From the NCBI GenBank assembly GCA_023055505.1, contig JALIRH010000026.1, forward strand, positions 9,377,591 to 9,441,590: a DNA stretch of 64,000 nucleotides, in the 5' to 3' direction. The stretch comes from Callipepla californica brunnescens. Lineage: Eukaryota; Chordata; Aves; Galliformes; Odontophoridae. Below the pieces are notes generated by a model, which saw nothing but the letters and a program-made list of their open reading frames with translations, made no database searches and had not been told where the DNA came from. The translations under genes and the position numbers were made by a program. This document shows positions 49,740 to 61,577 of the stretch, piece after piece; position 1 is the first letter of the stretch, and every line of letters starts with the position of its first letter.

Positions 49740-51780
49740 CTGTAACTGTGACTAAAGGCTTATATGTCTTGATACTGAAATGATGACACTTGAACTGGTC
49801 ACCAGAAGACAGAGAACTGTAGGGTCCCATTATCTGGAACCACAAGTCAGCTGCTTGAGCTAGAAGGTAACCCTAATGCAATATCAAAATGTCTTTGGGG
49901 TTTATTCAGTAGCAGAGTAAATTGTTTTCTTTAATGCGGAATCCTTGGAAAGACTTGTCTCAATCTTTCTTCTTCCCTTTTGTATAATGGGAAATTGTTC
50001 TTTTCAGTGAAGACTGAAAGATATTCCTAGCTCATAGTAATTCAGTTGAAAAATATGACTTTAGAGATATTTGAGGCCTTGTAAACTATAGACAGCATCA
50101 AGCTGGCTTTCACTTATAGTACAGAAAAATAAAAGATATGACAGTTTGCATTTTCTACAGATAGCAGCCCATTACAAGATGTTTCAGATTGATAAGAAAT
50201 GGATTGCAATGAAAACAATATAGAAACCAAGCAGGATTCCAGAAGATTTCCTATTTGAAAGCTATTCATCAGAAACTTGCCTACATTCTTGCCAATTCAT
50301 TTTCTGATTGCTTGGCAGCTGGCCTGAATGACTGCAGTTTAATCTTTGCCACCATCCAAATTTACTCCCAACCAATATTCTTTGCCTATTCGTTCCTCTT
50401 ATATATTAGTATTTTTCTGGGTATAGTGCATGTCTGCTTTTCATTGCTTTTACCTATGATTCTTCTGTTGAGGAACTTTCGTTTATTTATTTGTCTCCTT
50501 GAAACCACCCATGCTCTACTGATGCAGAACAGAGCTCATTAAGCTCAGTGATTTTTGGATAGGGAGAAAGTTCCTAAAGCTCTGTTGGCTTTATAGTCAC
50601 TGACATTTCTATACAAGGTCTTCCCACTGCATCTTTCAGAATGTTTTGAAGAAGGATCTCAGAAAAAGTAAACTTTAAAGTAAGAGGTACATGAGGTATT
50701 CTGTGATGCAAAAAGGAGAAAAAGGAAGATACAGTCCTGTGGAAATATTTCTCAAAATCTGTTGTTCAATACTTGATTTCAGGAAGTTATAGTGGTAGTG
50801 AGCTAGTTCTGTGCTGGAACAGAAACACATCTCTCATAACCAATTTGTCTTGGCTGGAAACAGAGTTAAAGGGAATCAAAGAGAAATTGAGCCTAACTCA
50901 AAGGAAAGATGTTAAATCCCCACCAAAGTGTCCACATCCAGAGGTAAAGTAATTTCTGTGACTCACTCTTTCATATGAAATATTCATGCAAAGGAAAAAA
51001 AGGCTTCTGAAATATGTTATCTTCAAGAAATGGCTCATGCTAGAATTACTTAGGTTTCCCTTAACTTTGAATGTGCTAGCATAGAGGAGCCTTTGACAGA
51101 GAAACAGTTCAGCTTATAGTATTATCTGATGATTAGAGGAGCTGAGTACCCAGAACCTCACACAGATCAGGTGAGTGGATTACATTCTCAAGTGACTTCC
51201 AAAGACACCTGCTTGCATACAAGCATGTGTCTCACTTTAGAAATCAGAGCAACACCATTGGTTTTACTGAGACTATTACATGAAATTAAGTATATGCTGT
51301 CGTTTTCTTCTTAGAAAATAATATGCTGTGTTCACATCTGTTAGATGTGGGGAAGAGCAAAGAAGGTGTTTCAGGTTTCCAATATGAGGGATTTTGGAAA
51401 ACAGCAGTACTGCTGTTGAAAGGCAGTTTATGTGGAACAAACATAGAGAGTGTCCATGGAGTATGATACAGTAGTCAAGATGTTACTGAGTATTGAATGA
51501 GGTTACTTGAGTAATGAGAGAAGCATTACCAGTCTTTTTAATATTTCAGTTGAGATAATTAGGTTGGGTAAGTTGTCCAGGAGTACCCTACACTGAGCCT
51601 GACTAAGGTGCAGTTAATTTCCATCTGTTTTATTTTTGTTACCAGCTGACCAGGAGATTCTAGGGTCTTGACTGCAAAGCGCTAATATTTCTAGGCCTTC
51701 AGCAAACTTGATAGCTATTAAGTTAGAAATACAGTCTTCAAAAGCAGGTCTGTGACTGTGAAGTTAATAGAAGGGGTGCA
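49250..51780. other. Non-coding DNA with (GT)n microsatellite
   Basis: It contains the dinucleotide repeat at 49685-49735. The 95-codon frame at 50255-50542 is hydrophobic, but it has no recognised domain and no supporting splice sites. Confidence 0.5.
49685..49735. repeat. (GT)n microsatellite, about 25 units
   Basis: A pure GT run of about 51 bases, the longest dinucleotide repeat in the window. It is probably length-polymorphic. The 62-codon minus-strand frame with a TH repeat is an artefact of it. Confidence 0.97.
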
Positions 51781-52311
51781 CCAGAAGTAATGTCTCCTGT
51801 TTTATTATGTTTTCCCATGATGCCAGAGGTGGCTGTTGATGATGTGGGAGGAGAGGTTTAACCTTCCTAGCAATATACTAATACTTTGTTGCTGTGTGAC
51901 AGATGGCAGCAGAAGGGACAGTCTGACAAAATGGCATCTGACGTGAAAGTGTATATGAAGAAAAGGTGTGTAATTGAATTCCTCCATGTGGAAGATATGA
52001 CACCGACTGATGTTCATTGACACTTGTTGAAAGTTTACAGAGACCAGCCGGTGGATGTGAGGACAATGAGGTGGTGAGAGATGTGTTGCAGCAGTGATGT
52101 GAAAAACAACCTGCGTTTCAGTCAGCCATTCATATTTTTATGAGTGCAGAATACATACTCCTGTTCATTGCCGGAGAAAATGCATAGCTAATGGTGGTGA
52201 CTGTTGAAAATAGTGTTTTGTAGCTGAGAATTTTCACTATAAACTGGTGTTATGGTGCTTTTTGTGTCTGTTGCAGTTTCCACGGAACTAAACAAGAGGC
52301 ATTACTTCTGG
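51781..52311 (+). mobile_element. Mariner-derived non-autonomous element (Galluhop type), both ends present
   Basis: The left terminus (51781-51804) begins 'ccagaagtaatgtctcctgt'. The right terminus (52288-52311) ends 'aggcattacttctgg'. The two 24-base arms are inverted and match at 21 of 24 positions. Internally, near 51949, a relic start reads 'MKKRCVIEFLHVEDMTPTDV' before a stop. It resembles the N-terminal DNA-binding region of a mariner transposase. Downstream, 'ttttgtagctgagaattttc' leads to the right end. At about 530 bp, less than half of a full mariner (about 1.3 kb), it has lost the central catalytic DDD domain and cannot encode transposase. Frames at 51805-52066 on the minus strand are shadows. 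Confidence 0.9.
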
Positions 52312-55300
52312 AGAAACACACTCCTAAACTATTCTCTTTTTATACATCTGTTCTCATTCATTAGTGGAGATGAAATTCATTCAATGCAGGTTGTCTGTTG
52401 TGATTATATAAATTCTCTGAGAGCAGCGTGCCTCCAAGAGGAAAGAAAGACATGAATTCTGAATCTCTTTTGTCTGCTGGAGGGATGAATTGGAAGTGGT
52501 GAAGGTCCGTTCTGTTGTTACTTTGATTTTCATGCTCATGAGACAATGAAACTTTTTATAAGCTTAGACTGAATATTCCCTGTGTTTGTTAAGTAGTGCC
52601 AGAACGCTGCCTCTTGCTAACCAGAAATAACAGTGACCACTAACCTTTAATGGATTAAGAGAAGTCACTGAGTTACCTTCTAATGACAGCAGCAGAGTAT
52701 TTTGTCTGGAGACTGAAAGCTTTTCAGGAGGTTATGAGATTGTGTCTGATGGACAGGTTCAGTGGTAGCTGAACGTTTTAGGCAATTTTGTCATCGGCTG
52801 TTTGCTGTTCTGTTCTTTCCTGTGTTAACTTCATTAGTGTCTGACACATCGAGGAGAATTACGCTGGCCAATCTGCAGTAACTACCTGATTCAATGCCCA
52901 GTGAAGCTAATGGAGGTCTTTACACAGGGATAAGTTGATTTTTTAGATTCCAGATGCTCTTCATTGCATATTGTAATTAGCACCATTGCTCCCAGAAAAA
53001 TGACATCTCTGAAGCTGTAAACTGAATATCTGCAAAATGATAGAGGTCTTTCTTGTTGTGCTAGGACTGATTGATTTCAGTGTTATCACTTATTACAGCA
53101 GAGCATCTTCCGATAAAATTACACATATGCAGTCACTAGAAGATCATATATGGAAAAAGTATGGCCTAGTGTAATTCTAATGGAGGAAAACAGGTAACTA
53201 TAGTAAAGCTTTTCTGTTGTTAGCTATTTGAGTGACAATAGCAAGCATTTCCAAATGTTCTAGAGAGCAAAGCAAACAAAGATTAGTTGTCTTCCTAAAT
53301 TCTTCCTTTGATTGATTAATTTACATTCCATCAGAATATGGACTTCTACTAATTTTTCTTTTGTTACTGAATCATTAGGCAAATCTGAGGTCAAGACAAA
53401 TTCGACCTTAGCTCTCCAGTTGTGAATGATATTTAACTCAAAGTTCTATAACATCAAGTGATTGCACCATTTTCCGTATACTTTTCTTCATACCATTTCT
53501 GAAATATTGGAAACTGTCTCTTATCAGAAGCCTTTGGAAAAAAAAAAAGTTATTTTTCCTTTCAGAAAATAGTTCTGAACTGTTCATGATGAACTGTTTC
53601 TCTTTCATCTCTGTATGGAAGCATCCCGTTCTGCTACAATTATGTTCTTAATCTGATCTAGGCTTCTGAATTGGTTTGTATATATAGAGAGACTTTTCTC
53701 TTAAGGCTTGCACTCCTTCTCCATTTGTTTCTCCATATTTCTGTGTTTAGCATGCAAGAAAGTGAATTTAAAAGAAGCAAAGCAATTAAGATTTGTTACA
53801 GGTAACATATAAGCAACGTGTTTCTGAGAAAGATGACAATGAAATGCAAAAGCTTAGTGGCTGAAGTTAGGGAAAAAAAGACGGAAGAAGCTAGGTGCTG
53901 AGAAATAAAAGAGGTGAGAAGAGAGAGTAGAAAAGAGAAGTGTTTGTGAATAGAGAACTGAAAACCAAGATCAAGGAAGAAGTTAAAGAGACTTTTTAAG
54001 AGGATCCGTACATGATTATGCTGTAGTTTGAGATCACATTAGATTAAGTCAGGGATATTTCCCAAAGAATGAAATCGTATTATTTGGTAAACAATCCTGT
54101 TACATAGTTAGTAAGTTAAAGTTTTGAAGCATGTATATGTGAAAAAATTACCAAGGGATACTTGTTGTTTTGTTTCCAGATTCTGAAAACAGTACACCTT
54201 GGAAATTTCAGATTTCTTTGAAGAATACCTTAAAAATTGGGTTTTCTAAAAGTAACTCACAGTAGGTCCTGATTAATGCAGAATACACCATCTAGTATTT
54301 TAATACTTCTGTAATACTCAAAGTATTTGCTAAAGATCTTGTCATTGGCAAGTTGTTTCATTCCCACTCCTCCCCCCCATCTTATTCCATAAATTTATAG
54401 AGCTGTAAGGATCATGGGACTACTCAATAATCTAGCAAATATTTCCTACTTCAGCGGTGTCATCAGAAGTAGCATAAGTAGAAGTAAATTTAAAAAATCT
54501 CTCAGTGAGTAGCTTAGTGATAAAGGGTAGACTTTTAAGGGCCTCAGAGAATATCTTCCTCTTTCTAGTCTCCCTTGGAAGGAAATAGTTTTATTCAACT
54601 TAAAGCTATTACTGTTAGGATGTCTTAAAGTCTAGGTAGAAAATATTCTCCTTTTCTTTCAGACGACAAAAATTTCCTGACACAAATTAGTAGACATCAT
54701 CTTTTTCCCCAGCATCATTCATTTCTGTTATTTTAATACCATCATTTTGTGGTTTTTAGATGCCAGCCTTTCCTCCTGAAGCTTGAATGTTAAAAAGACC
54801 AACATGATGCAAACTGTGTGATTGATTAAAAAAAATAGATATTGCTGTCTTGTTTTGTCCATCATGGTAACACTATGCCTCTGACAGCCTTTTCCTGCGG
54901 GCTGTAATTTCAGGCTTCTTTCAAATGTGTGTTGTCCAGAACACAGGCAACATATCTCATTATCATCTTTTGATTTCATTCATAGTAGCTGAGGTACCTT
55001 ATTATTATTTATTTATTATTTAATCTACTTTCTACTTTTCATGATCTTGTAAGTCAAAATCCGTGCTCCAGAAGTTCTGAGTGTGAATCTAACTCTCATA
55101 GCTATGTATTTCATCGTTTATTTTCTGGCAGACAAACCAGCCTATGAGCAAGACCTAAAGCTCACAGGCTCTAGAAGTGCTGAAGTCTTGGACTGTGTTT
55201 TTTCAGAATATGGTTGTGACTTAGACACAGGAGTTAAAGTATTTTTCTAGAAGATTATGCTTTTTTTTCTTGCTCAATCTCATTGTTCATAATCTCTTTA

Positions 55301-55470
55301 CAAAATACTTTTTGTTAGCATTGACTAAGTTTCATATTTCATTTTTTAACACTTAATTTTGACATTTCTATATATGGATGTGAAAAGCTGTCGGAAGAAA
55401 AAGCACAGTATTGCATAGAAAGTGATAGAATAGGAATTATCTCAAATACTTGTAGCGCATTCACGCTTCT
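52312..55470. other. Unique non-coding DNA
   Basis: No gene was recognised. Near 52890-52925, 'gattcaatgcccagtgaagc' and 'taatggaggtctttacacag' recall an old amniote repeat containing 'ccattgaagtcaatggga', but this is only a suspicion. Near 54395-54440 there is a faint CR1-like antisense string. An A run lies at 53538-53549. Confidence 0.45.
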
Positions 55471-55598
55471 CTGGAGATTTTCAAGACCTGCATGGATGTC
55501 TACACGTGCAATCTGGTCTAGGAAGCCTGCTTTGGCAGCGTGGTTGGACTTGAATATCTCCAGAGGTTCCCTTCCAACCCCTACAATTCTGTGATTCA
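55471..55598 (+). mobile_element. CR1 LINE 3'-end fragment
   Basis: 'ctggagattttcaagacctg', 'catggatgtctac', 'gcaatctggtctaggaagcc', 'tgctttggcagcgtggttgg' and 'cccttccaacccctacaatt' with 'ctgtgatt' reproduce the avian CR1 3' end in order. Confidence 0.93.
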
Positions 55599-55955
55599 GA
55601 CAGTGACTGGTCAGCTATTGGAGCTATTTTTTGAAAAGCTCATGTTTGATTTGGGTAGGCTTTTCACTTTTAAGCTTATTTGTTCTAAACAAAAATACAA
55701 TAGAAGTACACCTAAGTGTGTAGGTATGCATGGGCTTATATTTAAGTATGTATACTTCTGTACTCATGCGTATGCTGAAGACAGGTCTTCCCCCAGTCAG
55801 GTCTGACTTTTAAGACTCTCTCCTTGTAGTGAGGAGATAACAGTAACTTTCCCTCAAGAAATGTGTTTGGTTTCAAAAGAGGAAAAACACATCCTGCTTC
55901 CCAAGGGGTTACTTCTGCAGCCCTTTTGGGAAAAAATTAAATCCCTATTGTTCAG

Positions 55956-56045
55956 ATAGAGAGTCCGTGTGTTTCTTTTGAAGAGTGGCTCCGGCAGATG
56001 CAGCATGGTTTGCAGCATATTCTAACTGAATTCAACGAGATGAGT
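55956..56045 (+). CDS. Candidate internal coding exon (90 bp, phase 0-0), gene not identified
   Basis: This is the most exon-like interval in the window. The acceptor is 'aatccctattgttcag' and the donor is 'agt|gtaagt', a near-consensus 5' splice site. The 90 bases between encode exactly 30 codons, open in this frame only; the other two frames contain stops. The product includes 'FEEWLRQMQHGLQHILTEF', an amphipathic helix-like segment rich in charged and polar residues, unlike the Phe/Leu/Cys-rich chance frames nearby. GC content and CpG count are higher than in the flanking DNA. A length divisible by three means it could be skipped without shifting frame. I do not recognise the protein. It lies about 360 bp downstream of a CR1 3' end. 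No partner exon was found, which is compatible with very long introns. A chance arrangement cannot be excluded. Confidence 0.45.
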
Positions 56046-59000
56046 GTAAGTTGCCAACAACAGCAACAAAAGATGGTGGTGGGGGAGGAAGGGGGAGAAA
56101 TAGAAAATGTGTTGACAGTCTATCTGACCGACGCAGCCCAAAACAATAGGATGCATGTTTAGTATGACTGGCTCTATTCATTCTCCTGTCAGCACTTGGC
56201 TTGCATGCCTCTGAAATGCAGAAAAGCTGCAGGAAGTGTCTCTTCCTCGCACAATATATAGAGAAATTTCCTTCAGGCTATGTTCTTCAGTCACAAATTG
56301 ATGGTCCTGGTGGGTTTGAATTAGTGAGCAGCTTTAAAAGATTTGCTAAGTTTATAGTAATCATGATAAAAAATAATATGCATGCATGGTAAAAACCTGT
56401 TTTGTAAATCAGTCAGTGAATGTTAACTAGGCAAGATTTTCTTTTGTGCTGCACAGCATGAGTATTTAAGCCTGCAGAAAAGTGTAGGGAAAAAGGCTGT
56501 CTTCCCTCTATAAATGCCGTTTTTTGGTTGAAGTGGCAGGGCACCATGTGATCAATGCTTTTCAAGAATATGTTTACCTTGCATTTGACATGCAGCCATA
56601 TCACATTTTCCTTTAAATACAGCAGCAAGCTGCTATTTAATCACAAACTAAGCCCTTAAATTTGGTAAGAGTTACGCTTGAGAAAGACACGTAAAAAGGT
56701 AGCCTCCAATTACTCTTTATTTGCAGTACACCAGTACAGTATTCATTTGCACAATAATATTCTGATGCGAAACAACTGCATCTGCTTCAGGTTGCCTGGA
56801 CAATGCCTCCACCTCCACTGTAAATCAACCAGAAATAATGCCAAGATAGAAACTCATTTTAGTAACATCCTTGCCATTTTTGCGGTTACTTTTTTCTTTA
56901 TCCTTTCCTTAAATCTCACCTGCAGCTTCCAGGGCTGCACTGTCACCCTGACTCCCATTTGTAGAATTTGCAATAAAACAGTAAATAGATTCAATACCAT
57001 CTTTTATGGTGTAATTTAAACTGATGAGTATAGAAGGATTTCTGGGAAATGGTTTCAGTCTGCTGTCTTGTGGTGATTTATTGTTCTACCAAGTAAGAGC
57101 TAAGTTCTTAGTTTCCCATGGTTGATATAAACCTGTCTACATTTCCTACCTACCTACTTTCAGTCCCCAGTGCTTACTGAGAATATGGCTTTGAGTAGTT
57201 TTATTTTTGATGTGATTTTATGTGCTTCAACTGTGAGGAGCTATAAGGCAATCCTCAGTGCTATGTATTATAAACTATTACAGAATGTGGACCAAGTGTG
57301 AAGTTCTTTCTGAAAAAAATGGAGTTTTTCAAGTTTCTTGGTCAATGTCATAAATGATCATTATGAATATTCTGTTTTCTCAAGCAAGTGCTTGATTGTA
57401 TTCCTACCTAGGCTGTTTCAGCATGTGAACAATGTTTGCATTGGTGGAAGATGGGTTAGTCTCTAATCAGTGATTATTGTGATCCATTTTGTTCTTGTTT
57501 TATCAAAATGAAAATATTTTATTAAAATTTCAATAGATATTTTAAAATATGGATATTATACCCAGAATATTGGGATAAGTGGCAGGTGCTTTCCACTAGA
57601 GCCATCACCCATTTATTGAAACCTGGTTCTTCACAAATTTACAAGTTGATACCAAGATTTTGATAGGATTTGTAGGAATTAAAATAGCACTAAACAGCAA
57701 CAGAAATGCCAAAGTACGCTGTAAATATTTTCAAAAGTGGATTTATTTTGTAAGTGAAAGTAGAATTTGAACTAACATGTGAGATTAAAAAAAAAAATTA
57801 ACACAGTCTTTTCCATGCTCTTAATATAAAAAAGAAATAACAATGTAAGACAGCTTTCAAAGATTCAGCTATTTAGTTTGTAATGAACTTCATAACAGGA
57901 CTGAATTGTGTCAAAAATGGAGTCAGATTCTGTGAGATGATAAAGGGTCATGTGTTAGCTGGCTGATAACTTGCAGGATGTAAAGAAATATCTAGACTTA
58001 AGTGTTGTCACCAGGATGAGAAATAACATTTGGAAGCCTGACGAAAATCCTATAGACTCATTCAGTAATTGCATCAAATAGAATTTTGTTTCTATGGAAC
58101 ATTTCTCTTGATGTTGTAAAGAAATGTTGAACCAGAGAAACAAAATTCAGTTGACTTCTAAAGAAAATCTCAACTGTTCACCCTATTGGAGAGATTTTAT
58201 ATACTCATTTCATAAGAAAATGGCAAGATCTTAGGCAAAAACACACTAGGCACTAAAACAGATGATTCGTAAGCTATGAATAGGTGATAAAAAATCTAAA
58301 TAGAGGAAATCTATTAAAAGTAATTAGTGACCTGTGCTTTTTTTTCTACATGTTTCTTGTCTGACTGAGAGATCTGGTTTCAGATTAGCATTAAAACTCA
58401 TTCTTGACACGTTAAATGATACCCAGCTAAAAACTTACTTCATTTCACAGAAGTACACTGATAGCATAAATAACTTTTCAATTTTACAGCCGTTTCCTCA
58501 AATGTTGTTGATCTTCTTAGCAGCTTTGTTTAGAAGACTGAAAAGTAACATTCCCAACTTACTTGAAAATGCCTCATTTACATCCTTCTCCCAAACTGTA
58601 TTGTCATGTCTTTACTTCTGAAATGACTGCCTTTATATCAGAAAAGGTTGTAATTTTGATTCCGTAAATACAAAGTGATCTTTAGATCTGCAGATTGCAA
58701 TTGATTCTTCGAATGTTTTCAGAAATGTGCTACAAAATAAGCGCACTACCAATGAAAGGTGGATATGAATATTGCTGGATTCAGAAAAAAAATCTTGTTA
58801 CTGCAGCTTATTGGAAGGTATTTCTCCTTTCAATTTTAAGTGGTGACTATGGTTGCTTAATTACTCTTAATAAGTGTTTTATGGTTATATCGTATATATT
58901 TTCCCCATCTCCTATTGTGGACATAGACATTATTTTTAATTCCCAGGATGTAGTTTGAAATTTATAAGTTTTTATGATTTAGTAGCCTAAGAGTTGACTT

Positions 59001-59613
59001 AAATGAAGCAGAACTGACCCTACAATTTTTTTTCTAACTTGCTGCTTTTTCACTTTTGATCTTAGATTTATTATCCTTATTCTTTGAGAATATCATCAAT
59101 TTGGAGAAATGAAGTTTGAGACAGACGTATATGATGGACTATATATGGTTACATTTAAGATTGCGTTGCAGTAGTCATAGTTGGCTTTGTTGTTCGTACG
59201 CTATCTAGAACAGATCTCACAAATCACAAATGATCTTCTTTTACTATTTGTTATACTTTAAGAAGTAAAAAGCTTCTTCATGAAAAAAACGCACTTTGGC
59301 TTCTTTACTTTCTTTTGGAGAATGTATGAGTATGCATGAGTACTCATAGTTGATAATTCTATACAGTGTTTTTACTGCAGAATTCTATGTGCTTTTAGTT
59401 TTTTAAATGAGAGCTTTCTTGAATTCCATATGACAAACTGTATTATTGCAGATTCTAAATGTGAAATGTCACCCTTTAGTGTAGTACTTCTATTTTAACC
59501 CCTCAGATGGATTGGAAAGGGAATTTCCAATTTTTTTCATGTAAAAAATATTAAGTGATTTTCTAATAGTAGTTAGAGAATCAAAACATCATCAGTCTTA
59601 AAGCACAAGTAAT

Positions 59614-59634
59614 GTTTGTTTGTTTGTTTGTTTT
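59614..59634. repeat. (TTTG)n simple repeat
   Basis: About five TTTG units. Confidence 0.85.
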
Positions 59635-59764
59635 CTCCAATTTTCTGCATGCATGTATTTAGACAGTGAAATAAGGCAAATAGAAACAAAGACTAAAAGC
59701 TTCTGAGGATAGGCAATTGTTCCATAGCCATGATAAGAGATTGGTAGGTGATCTCTTCTTGGAC

Positions 59765-59895
59765 TCAGTCAAGATCTGACTGGATGGCACTCTGAGCAAC
59801 TTGATTTTAGCTGTAGGTGCCCCTGTTTAATGCATGGGAGTTGTATTAGATGATCTTTAAAGATCTCTTCCAACTCAAGTGATTCTGTGATTCCA
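59765..59895 (+). mobile_element. CR1 LINE 3'-end fragment
   Basis: 'gactggatggcactctgagc', 'aacttgattttagctgtagg', 'tgtattagatgatctttaaa' and 'gatctcttccaactcaagtg' with 'attctgtgattcc' match the avian CR1 3' terminus. The 93-codon minus-strand frame at 59769-60050 is mainly its antisense shadow. Confidence 0.9.
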
Positions 59896-60467
59896 TATGA
59901 AATGGAATAATCATTTTTTCTTGTATTCAGTAGGGTAAAAAATAATCCAGGCATCACACCTGTACGAGCTGCTATGACATAGTTCAGAAACACTGCCTGG
60001 CATATGCTTACTATGATTTGGTATGTTCTAAGATAGCCAAACAGAATCACTCAAAGTTCCTCCACATCATGGTTTCTGTAACATACTTTGATGACAAAAG
60101 TCTGTCTTTAAACTTTGTTCTTTCCTGAGTTATGAGAAGCAGAGAATATATTATGAAAACACCTTGGGATTTACAGTCTTAAATCTTCTGCAGGAGTCAG
60201 ATGCATAACAAGTCTTACCTATGAAATACGTTGGAGCATGGGCTCATTTGTCATTTGTTCCTGTATTCTATTATGTTATTGAAGAACTCATAAACATTGC
60301 TGAAGATCTTTGTTCAGCACTTTTCTGCTCTCAAGATTTTGAACTCTGTCCCATGAAGATGTTCTGGCTACCCTCAAGGAATTCTGGTAGTCTTCAGCAA
60401 AGGTATTTTTTTTCCACTAGTGAGGATAAGATGTCCTAGTATCCAGGAAAAGCAAACAAACAACAAC

Positions 60468-60495
60468 AAAAAAAAAAAAAAAAAAAAAAAAAAAA
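60468..60495. repeat. Poly(A) tract, about 28 bases, preceded by (CAA)n-like sequence
   Basis: A run of A following 'gcaaacaaacaacaac'. No AATAAA lies within the 50 bases before it and no recognisable retrocopy precedes it. Confidence 0.95.
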
Positions 60496-61518
60496 CACTG
60501 TAAGTTTACTGATCCAAAATAATGAATATGAAGTGAAGGAGGAAGGAGAAAATTGTACGTGTTCCATGGGGCAGAGACTTCCACGTGGCAGAGCTGTGTA
60601 CTCTTGTCCCTTCTTCAGTGCCTAGTATAATTTCTTCTTGTGCTTTGAGGACTCTTGTTGTTGTTCTAAGGCCAAAGTAGAAATTAATATTCTTTGTATG
60701 CCTTTAAAAAGGTGAAAAAATTGATATTGTTCTAAGGTGTACAAAATTCCTTGCAAGGCGTTTTTTCCTCCTGGCCCTGTGAAAGGAACTATCACTGAAG
60801 GCCTGGAGTCTGGAAATTCTCTTCTGTTCAAGAATTAGGGAAATACTGTTTGTTTGCACTGCCAAAGTAGTGGTACTCTCCCACCCTTACTTTCAGGGGG
60901 TTGTTTTTTTTATGCCTTGAGGATTTTTTGTTGTTGGTTTGGATTTATTTTGTTGCTGTTTCTTCTGCTGTTGGTCATAGTTTTGTGGTGGTTTTTTTTT
61001 TTTTCTTTCTTTCTTTTTAAGGAAGAAAATTTGAATTTTCCTTGTTACACTGTCAGTGTACATTTTAACTTAGGCTATGTTTCAGTACAAGTTCATAATG
61101 AATTGTAACTGGAATTCAGGATATGAAAGAGGAGATCTGAATGCCAATTCTTCCTATTGCCCCTCTTCTTCAGTAAATATTCCTATTCTTTAAGAGCTAG
61201 TTTGATGTATGTGGTATGTTACTATGCAGCGCGTTAACTACATGGCTCTCAAGTCCTAGGCAGTATGGTTTTCCTCTTCCTGAAGAATTTTATCTTACAG
61301 TAAACCTCACTTTGTCAGCAGTAAATGATCTGTATGATGATTATTTGGGTAATGTGGGAAATCATTATTTCAGTAAAGAAATGATCCCTTCCCAGAACAA
61401 TGGATTTGGGAGTCATGCCTGCTGTTGTGATTGAATTCCTTGAAGTAACTTTTTGCAACTATTAAATATAGCATAATGAACTCATAGATTTCCTTAGGCA
61501 CAGAAACACATCAAAAAG

Positions 61519-61550
<32 letters not shown>

Positions 61551-61577
61551 CAAACAAAAAAAAAAGCAAAAAAAAAA
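61519..61577. repeat. (AC)n microsatellite with A-rich tail
   Basis: About 14 AC units followed by an A-rich stretch interrupted by C and G. The minus-strand 61-codon frame with a VCVCV tail is an artefact of it. Confidence 0.95.

Larger units (their letters stand above)
55599..59714. other. Mostly unique DNA containing the best candidate exon
   Basis: Outside the candidate exon at 55956-56045, no exon or repeat family was recognised. A G-rich purine stretch lies at 56073-56100. A (TTTG)n run lies at 59614-59634. The 113-codon frame at 56678-57019 and the 95-codon frame at 58334-58621 show no domain or convincing splice sites. Confidence 0.45.

Noticed and set aside
49657..49845. Minus-strand frame with a (TH)n repeat
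   Set aside because: It is a direct translation of the GT microsatellite.
56678..57019. 113-codon plus-strand frame close to the candidate exon
   Set aside because: The composition is rich in Phe, Cys, Asn and Ile with no domain. No convincing acceptor/donor pair was seen, and it does not continue the frame of the 55956-56045 candidate.
58334..58621. 95-codon plus-strand frame with a fair acceptor ('atctggtttcag') near its start
   Set aside because: No matching donor was found and the sequence has no recognisable family, so the frame length alone is not enough.
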